Positions 57,038 to 64,000 of a stretch of DNA of 64,000 nt are shown piece by piece. The translations under genes and the position numbers were made by a program. Where the stretch lies: the NCBI GenBank assembly GCA_020726505.1, contig JAHLEZ010000008.1:992001-1056000 (forward strand), read 5' to 3'. Every line of letters starts with the position of its first letter. The stretch's first letter is position 1. The notes under the pieces are model-generated. The model ran no database searches, was not told the DNA's origin, and saw only the letters and a list, made by a program, of their open reading frames with translations. This DNA is from Leptodontidium sp. MPI-SDFR-AT-0119 (taxonomy: Eukaryota > Ascomycota > Leotiomycetes > Helotiales > Leptodontidiaceae).

Positions 57038-57211
57038 ATGAAGTTCGATACAGCCGTTGTAATTCTCTTCGCCGGATTGGCTACATCCTTGCCAGGAATC
57101 ATAGCTTCTTCGCCAAGTCAAGAGTTGGACCCACATCAGTTATATTATTGCACTTGCGTTGACCCCCCCAACCCCAAACATGGTGTACTGGGAGTGACTG
57201 CATTGCAGTAA
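57038..57211 (+). CDS. Small secreted protein candidate
   Basis: 57-residue frame starting in a perfect CACCATG context: 'MKFDTAVVILFAGLATSLPG', a good signal peptide, followed by 'SPSQELDPHQLYYCTCVDPP' and a short tail. Two cysteines (CTC) are present; a further cysteine (SECFRQG) lies in another frame 30 bp downstream, so the true gene may contain an unseen intron. Size and layout fit a small secreted or effector-like protein, but no family is recognised. It lies in a repeat-rich, gene-poor segment, as such genes often do. Confidence 0.45.
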   Translation: MKFDTAVVILFAGLATSLPGIIASSPSQELDPHQLYYCTCVDPPNPKHGVLGVTALQ

Positions 57212-57862
57212 AGCTAAACCCGTATTGGAGAAGCGAATGTTTTCGGCAAGGGATACGCTAACAGTATGCTTCCAGCGTTCCCCTAACTGCTTTTGTGCAT
57301 GTGGCTTTTGTGGAGCTTGATGTAGTGGACCAGCAGCCGAAACTGCATAGGAAAATCAGTGGAGGTCATTGTAGTAGCATCGCATAATGGACACGGGTCC
57401 CTTGGCCATTCAGATGTGACTGCAACTAAGCTCTAGGCTAGAATCGAGTGAAAGTTTCGGCGGGAATGCTTTGTTACTTTGAATTTTGAGGGGGTTTGCT
57501 TCATAAAATTCGCGACGAAACAACTTCAAACTCTATTTTGAATGTGCAGTGAATACAGTCGTTGATATGAGACAGGTATCTTCCGTACAATGTAGATTCG
57601 TAATAATGCTTCTCAGAAGGGGATACAAAAAAAGAGAAAATATCTCATCGACGACCAATTGCACGCATACAGGTGTAGGTCCGATTGGTTCAAACCCTTG
57701 GCTGACAAGAAGCACATACTACAGGGCGGTATGCTCCCTGTCCACACCTGTACGGAGGCATGCGTGCAGTCACCGGCTGATAGGATAGCTCGATTGTGAT
57801 CACTGACACAGGGACAAAATCAAGCTTGCTTTCGCGGGGCCTGTTAGAAGGAGTCAAGATGG

Positions 57863-57906
<44 letters not shown>

Positions 57907-59545
57907 ATATACCTAACTATGAAGAGTTTACAGGACAAAGTTAGCCGAGTTAGTTTTAAAGGGTCCGTTAGGATCGATCTCGATTAAAAGTCATTTACAA
58001 CTGTTACGCCGTCGCAAGCGTTTTGTTAGCTCTGTGAGACAGACCAGTACGGAGTAAGGAAACCTACCATCCGCTTGGGGGTGGGCCCGCGAAGGGTGGG
58101 AGATCACACTTCGGGGACCACAGGAGAAGTATAAAGCTGCTGTGGAGACCGTGCGGGGGTTTGAGGCCGCGAGGCTTCAAAGAGATATGGGGAGGTGATG
58201 ATGGGCCTGGAGATTGATATTTTACAAGCATTGAATGAAAAGTTATGAACAACTTCCTAGAATAAGATGACAAAACATAGAGACGTTCTGTGTTTTTTCT
58301 ATGGGTCTGACTAGCCTGCCTCTCCCTCTTGGCTGAACTTGGCGATTTATTTTGCCATCTCTACTTCAACGAGAGTGATGTCTTTCAGTGGAGTTTTATT
58401 ATATCATTTGGCCTCTTACCGACCTCTTTGCTCTGAGCGTTCCCTATTCTCATATAAATCGAGGTTCCGCTGTAGGGGGTAATTGTGCCGTTTGAACGGC
58501 ACATATCGCCTATATAGATAAGTTCGTTAGTATATATCTGGTTACATATGCAAAATCCTCTCAGACGACCCCCTTGGAGAACGTCTCTTGGTATTGACAC
58601 TGTTTACATTTGCACGTGACTGGCGTTCCCTGACATGAAGAAGAGTTTACTCCTATAGGCCTAGTATTCAGTCACAGATCTCTAATTGTGATCGCAGGAG
58701 TGCTGAACATTTTCATGGGGCCTGAAAGGACTGGAGGAGGAAAGTGGTTTCACATGATGATTTTATCCCTTTCGGCGCTTAACTCGAATTGGAGAATATG
58801 AAGTGTGAAATGGGCAGAGAAAACTAGGTCAAAAGAACAAACTGTATCTAGGCTGTACTAATATTCTGGGAGTCGTGGGTATAGAGGAGTAATTCATGTT
58901 CGCTCTGCTGAGATGCTAGTTTTAGATGTCTGATGTCGGTCGTGGGCAATGTTGTTTTCCAGACCGGGACCCCCATATCCAGTGTACAAACGTGAGATTC
59001 TGTGTAGAACCAGTAGGTATATACAGATCCCTACATCCAATGCTCGCGTTCTTAGTAGCACTCATGCAGACATTTGGGAGATTTCCGTTCTGGACAATTT
59101 GAACTGGTAACCAGACAGGTTTTCACCTGAAAAGTGTCGTGATAGGCCGATAGACACGAAGTAAAAGAAACAAAGGATTACGATTGATCTGTCAGAAAAA
59201 ACAAGTGTTTTGTCGGGCATGTCTTCTTGTGTGAGCACGGGAACATGAGCTTCAGTGCAACAAAGAGCCCCCAGGGGGCAGACAAGTATGGAATATCATG
59301 AATAGTCGTTAACAAGCTCCGAAACAGTGCAAAACAGTATGGAAGGGAATTATTAGGTCCATTTATAACACTAAGGCGGAAAGTGCTAGGAAGGTGCCGC
59401 CCCGTTATTCTCTGTGGACAGTATCCCCCATTCCAAGGGGATTCCCCATCGAGTCATTAGCACAATCCGATTGGCGTTTAACTGCTCCTCAGATTCAACA
59501 CGTAGAAGCATTCATAAGCGGTCTGAGAAAATGGTTTCCAGGAAG
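57212..59545. other. Gene-free stretch with a 42-nt G run
   Basis: No coding signal recognised apart from the homopolymer listed separately. Confidence 0.4.
57864..57905. repeat. Homopolymer of 42 G
   Basis: Uninterrupted G from 57864 to 57905 after GATGGC. Such a run would form G-quadruplex in vivo or in sequencing. Its exact length is unreliable. Confidence 0.85.
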
Positions 59546-60090
59546 ACTTGATTTGGCTGCGTTGTGTATGACCCTATTAAATATTTCCCGGTTATTGGGA
59601 TGGGGTTGGTGGTTGTTGATACATATGTTAAAGCCTCTAATCTATCCTCCCCAGCCATACTTGAGATTTTCTTCGCGTTCAGCACACCGAGCAGCGATGA
59701 TGGGGATGCTGGTGGGAGGGCAGATCCCAACATCCAACCAGGAGATCCTACGCCTCTCATTTCCGTGAATCGGTTCCTCGGCGCGGTATGTTCAGACACG
59801 GGGGGAGGCCGTATAAATCCTCGTTTGAGGAGTATAAGAAACGGTTGGGGGCGGTGCAGAGACAGAGCTGGATTGGGGGGACGACGGTGTGGAAGCAGGT
59901 CTTGCCGTGTTTGGGGTGGTCTAATGAGAGTGAGGATGTCCCTGAGGGGCCATTTAGGGGGAGGACGACAGGAGCGTTTTCGGTGGTTGGGAATAGCCTT
60001 GATCCTGTTGCGCCGTTGGTGAAGTATGGCTTTAGGGGTTTCTTTTTTATCGTTCTGTTGCGTGGATTTGGAGATTGGTATGGTGACTAA
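59546..60090 (+). pseudogene. C-terminal part of a TAP-like secreted hydrolase (truncated, frameshifted)
   Basis: Reads 'FGCVVYDPIKYFPVIG', 'DPNIQPGDPTPL', 'GAVCSD', then after a one-base frame change in a run of six G (near 59799-59804) 'RPYKSSFEEYKKRLGAVQRQ', 'KQVLPCLGWSN', 'GPFRGRT', 'AFSVVGNSLDPVAPLVK'. This is the order of the C-terminal TAP-like domain of fungal alpha/beta hydrolases (proteases or esterases of the tripeptidyl-peptidase type): CSD, FEEY, CxGW, PF.G.T, GN..DPVTPL. The nucleophile-containing N-terminal half is absent, and a stop precedes the segment. It is a remnant. Confidence 0.65.
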
Positions 60091-61504
60091 TCTTGGTATC
60101 ATAGTGCGCAGAAAGCTGTGCGAGTGCTCCAGAATGCGAAATTACTGACCATTGAGAGCGCAAGTTCTTTAGACTTTGTGGTTCTTGGAAGAGGCTTGTC
60201 TTCTGACTGAATGCAGCACACGTCCCATAAAACTCGTCATGCTTGTGCTTTTGTAAAGATAAAAGCGTTCTTCAATGGTGATAGATGGATTGGAAGGAAT
60301 GCTTACTGTCCTCTTGACGCTGGGCCGTAGAATAACTTATCACGCTTCGTGGGCCGCTAGAGAGGGGAGTTGAGCTGATATCGGGGAGGTTTTGATAGCA
60401 TGATGAGGATTTAGACGTTTTTAGATTTACTGATGGAGAGAGGGAATTTGCTATTGTTCGGTACCGAAAGCAAGGAGGTACGACTGAAATGAGGGCTCAT
60501 CGCTGCCGCGAGGCAGTACGCTAAAATTAGTAAACATTTTCTGTATCTCCTTTAAAGAGCGCCAGAAGCTAGTGTGGGTTTGCACTGAGTTTTCCTATAT
60601 CGAGGTCTACCAAGACCCTAATGAAAGTTGTGCAGGTAATGATCTTGCGCATGCACCGCCCCTCGGAGACCTATTGGCGGCGATTAGCGTCCTACCTAAT
60701 TTGTATAATGAGAGCATCTCAGGTAGTAGGTAATATCCTCCCCTCAAGTATGAGGGTATTCCCAATTCACAAGAGTATTGACCCACGAGATCTTGTTCCT
60801 GGCGGCCCTCCGTACGCCACGGTCATGGTCAAGTCGAACAGGTTGAATCAGTGCTCGCAAGCTCGCACTAGTCCGACCTGCACCCAATCAGAGCGTTTCA
60901 CGTGACCATTTTTAAAAAGGGGATCCACAAAACGCTCAATATCATATAGATACTTTAAGAGGCTCGTAGGGAAGAACTGAGTATACCCAAGTATACAACG
61001 GGGCTACTAAATTACTTAGCTAGAGCTATGCTATAAGTTTGTGGTTGTGTAGTAAAGTGGGAATAGCTTCAAAAGTACTAATTCAGGGCAAAAGACACAA
61101 TATTCAAAGGGTCGCCTTATTTAGCACACCTAATTTACCTACCTGAGGTTGCCTTATTATTCTGCCAAGGCGGTGAAGAGGGAATCAAAGAGTTTGATTC
61201 GTCAGACCATCTTGGTATCCAGTAGCAAGTTGAACATTCGGTACCTACGGAGGAAAGGTAATGTCCTGCGGAACGGTCCCATTATTCACTTTTAGACCTA
61301 TCAGTCCATATCACTTCATACCACGATATATTATGGGATCATTGCACCACCTTCTATTCCAGTTCCCATCTTATCCCAGCATCCAGCATCCAGTTCCCAT
61401 CCCGACAGGCAGGTTAGCTACCAGTTCACACTCGCACCTTACCTTGGTATATTTGGCATATCCTTCACGACGACAGCTCTCTTACCATCCATTCCTCCAC
61501 GAAC
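60091..61504. other. Gene-free stretch
   Basis: Only short ORFs; one of 94 codons at 60621-60905 on the plus strand is unrecognised. 61370-61410 has a small CATCCAGCATCCAG repeat. Confidence 0.4.
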
Positions 61505-61741
61505 ATGGCCAAATTACCGCTAGGCGATCTACAAACACTTCGGAGTCTGCTTCTGCCATCTTCTGCAGAAGACCCAGTACTTGTGGCAATCGATTTCGAA
61601 GGAACGCAGTACATCACCAATGGCTTTCCGCCTGGCTACCGTGATACACAAGTCGGTCTTGCTATTCTTGACACAAGGGGCCTGAGCTCAACGTCAAAAT
61701 TTATGACTTCAAACTTTATTACGGGAGAGGACGCATATTGA
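61505..61741 (+). pseudogene. Truncated Gfd2/YDR514C-like (DEDD exonuclease-fold) protein
   Basis: 78-residue frame with 'VLVAIDFEGTQYIT' and 'TQVGLAILDTRGL', which match the opening of the fungal Gfd2/YDR514C-type C-terminal domain (first acidic motif DFE). The frame ends at TGA right after 'FITGEDAY', where the family usually continues for over 100 residues with the other catalytic acids. Probably a truncated copy; an unseen intron is possible. ATG 61505 follows a pyrimidine-rich stretch and could be a genuine start. Confidence 0.5.
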
Positions 61742-62259
61742 AAAATCAGCCCCTCATTACCGCTTCGGTGCTGATAGAAAAGCATGTAGAATTCTATCTG
61801 AGAGAGCGTACAGAGTAATAGGGGAAATAGGGGCAGCGTGATCATATGTACGTAGGTACTGAGATCTACGCTACAGCCCATATTTCCAGTGTTCGCAGTA
61901 GTGTACTTTCTGTATTACTAGCTCCGTATTCAGGCGGTCTGATACATACTACGTACCGTATTTCCGAGACCATACGTATTGACAGGGGGAATGATAATAC
62001 TATACGGTACGGGGATATACTGAGATACTGGCAAAATATGGCACTAAGCCTAAAATGGACTACTAACTCTCCAAATAACACAGTACCTTCGCGATTCCAA
62101 AGCATATAAAAGAGCTATAAAAGAGAGCTTGATAAAAACAGAGATATTAGGACGTTGCGACACTCAGTCGTGTAAAAACAGAAGATCCAGGCACTCCAAA
62201 AACCTCAAAAACACCGCAAAAACAAGGGAAATATAACATCCAGGGCATCCAAACTCAAC
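61742..62259. other. Flank of the hAT element
   Basis: 3' flank of the transposase. No gene; the element's terminal repeat was not located with certainty. Confidence 0.35.
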
Positions 62260-64000
62260 CTAATCAATCTCCACAACCTTATGGCCGCTCGGCTTCAGCC
62301 AATATTTCAGACATTCGTGCGCTTCCACTAATACTATCCCCATACGATTTCGTCAGTCTGTAATAGTAACTTTGGTGGCAGAAAAGAGGCGTTCGCATTC
62401 AGATGACATAGCAGGAATCGAAAGCATGTCGAGAGCCATTCGGTGTAGTTTAGGGTAAGTAGCCGCCATTTCAAGCCACCACTTGCGAGGGTCGTGTTTC
62501 TCACACTCTAGAATTGGTGGAGTAGAGAGGTAGAGCGAATATTCGTCGAGTGTAGTCTTAGCCTTTTGCTTGCGCTGGAGGTGAGCGACGTAGGTGTTTT
62601 TAGACGGCTTGTCAGCCTAAGGTTTTATAGAGGAGGAGGGAGATTCGCAGATAGAAGGCAGATCCTGTTTCTAAGTTAGCAGTCATTCTTAGTAGAAGAA
62701 AGGAAATCGGGACTGAAGAGAACCTTATAAGAGTACTCCCAAAGGCGCTGAACCTTAACCTTCCAAGTATCGAGCCATTCAGGGTGTGCCACCTTCCATT
62801 GATCCTCGAAATATTGCCACTTTTTAGAGGGATCTAGTACGACAGCTGCAACGTAGGCTAGAGATTTATCTGTCAAGGCGTAGTAGTCGTTGAGTTTAGA
62901 CCAGCCAGAGTTAATGCAAGGTGAAAGAAATCGGTCCTCAGAATAGCTGTCTTTGCCGGTCTCGAAGTGATCCAAAACGAACTCCATGGCAGGGAGAACA
63001 CGATCTAAAGTTGCGCTGTGGCCCTCTGTAAAAAGGATAGCGTCGTACATGGCCTGGAGAAAGAATCTAATCTTGTGCAGCTCTTAGAAGTCTTCTGGGG
63101 TCAAACGATCAAGAGGTTCGATAGCATCCGGATGCCGGGAGTAGAGCTTTTGTAGGGCTTTTTGAACGTCTGGATCATCCAGGACACTCACCAGTTTATA
63201 CATAGAAGTCCACCTTGTGCCGTTATCCCTTAGAAGCTTCTTCCCACCCATATTGACCCAATAGCCATTCTTTAGGGTACTCCGACTAAACCTAACCGCA
63301 TAGTTGTGAGCTTTGCCAATAGCCCCTTTTTTCCGCCACAAGGCAAATTCGAGTTCGGTGAGGGCGTCAGAGGAGGAGTAGTCGTTATTATGCTCTGCGA
63401 GAGCGTCGCCTTGTGTTTTAAATAGAAAAGCATCGCCGACGAGGTTGAGTATATGGCCATGGCAACGTAATCGGTGCTCTTCAGGGTCGTAATCGATTCG
63501 CAGTTGATCAAATAGTCCTATAAAGAGAGAGAGAGAAGTCAGTGAGGGTGAGAAGTCAAGAAATTAGATATAGCCAGGATGCGAAGTGCTGCGGGATCTA
63601 GCCGTATTAAGCAGGCGGTGTGGTTTTGCCACCAATCAGAACAAAGAAAAAGAGCCTCAGCTTACTAATCGAGATCCCTCGCAGCATCGCATCGTTAACT
63701 CTGGCATTGTCCATTACCCAATAACCTATCTTTTCTCCTATCCCCCACTCTATTATTACCTCCATCGAATGCTTCGCAAGATTATCTTGATCGTGGCTCC
63801 CCTAAATCTCTCTGACAGCCAAAGGAAACACCTCCAGGTCGCCATATTCGTCGATAAAATGAGAAATCCAGACCATAATAGGAAGCCCGTTAGTAGAAAC
63901 AGCCATATCGCAAGAGATGTGAATAAGGGACCGAGCCTTCGCAATAGCAGATATCTTCTTTGCTCTCTCTTCAACGAAGTGACGAATAATCCAAGTCTTG
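62260..64000 (-). mobile_element. Degenerate hAT-family transposase (continues past the window)
   Basis: Minus-strand frames joined in order: 'HISCDMAVSTNGLPIMVWIS' (near 63920), 'IGEKIGYWVMDN', 'LRCHGHILNLVGDAF', 'FALWRKKGAIGKAHNYAVRF', 'LLRDNGTRWTSMYKL', 'FFLQAMYDAILF', 'AAVVLDPSKKWQYFE', then an intron-like gap near 62690-62630, 'CEKHDPRKWW' and the dimerisation motif 'MSSECERLFSATK', ending 'HKVVEID' and stop at 62260. In-frame stops occur after 'REI' (about 63806), after 'TPEDF' (63084-63086), after 'SIKP' (about 62620) and after 'VTITD' (about 62350), so it is inactive. The last stop is TGA in place of a usual Arg codon, consistent with a C-to-T change. The window's right edge cuts off the N-terminus. 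Confidence 0.85.

Noticed and set aside
59512..60102. 196-codon minus-strand ORF
   Set aside because: Antisense to the TAP-like hydrolase remnant, which has the recognisable motifs.

Overview
The window is nuclear DNA of a filamentous ascomycete (Pezizomycotina; a Leotiomycete is my guess, not shown). The signs are short GT-AG introns of 44-108 nt, TACTAAC-like branch sites, fungal-only protein families (2EXR, HeLo-like N-terminal, Clr5-type, TAP-like hydrolase) and transposon copies that differ mainly by C-to-T/G-to-A changes, as repeat-induced point mutation (RIP) leaves them.

Layout. 1-5.7 kb: the 3' part of SEC16. 5.7-46.5 kb: an accessory region dominated by one gene family. I count 14 loci for short 2EXR-domain proteins (motif 1 'LP-x-E-[LIV]-R..IW', motif 2 'ESR'): 8 with open, spliceable reading frames, 4 complete or near-complete genes broken by stops or frameshifts, and 2 degraded relics; one further possible relic and one C-terminal fragment add to this. 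Interspersed are a HeLo-like/PigL_N-type gene (10.5-11.9 kb), a broken Clr5/TPR-type gene (23.7-25.0 kb), an intact MYND zinc-finger gene (27.4-28.2 kb), a CorA-like Mg2+ transporter gene (39.7-41.7 kb), an 800-bp direct duplication (8.5 and 13.6 kb), and three relics of one TA-target transposon family, one of which carries a nested MITE.

46.7-54.9 kb: a compact block: a typical 2EXR gene, CLPTM1 homologue, LOG-type phosphoribohydrolase, proteasome subunit PRE5 and VPS55, with CLPTM1/LOG and PRE5/VPS55 as divergent pairs and 2EXR/CLPTM1 and LOG/PRE5 as convergent pairs. 55-64 kb: a second gene-poor, repeat-rich stretch with a small secreted protein candidate, a 42-nt G run, a MITE-like element, a truncated TAP-like hydrolase, a truncated Gfd2/YDR514C-like gene and a degenerate hAT transposase running off the right edge.

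The most notable feature is the 2EXR array: a divergent birth-and-death cluster between conserved housekeeping genes. Eight of its members share an undescribed 'ELPDxxQxL'-like box just upstream of the domain, and two plus-strand members share an intron that splits the glutamate codon of the first EXR motif. The function of 2EXR proteins is unknown; any link to recognition or incompatibility is inference.
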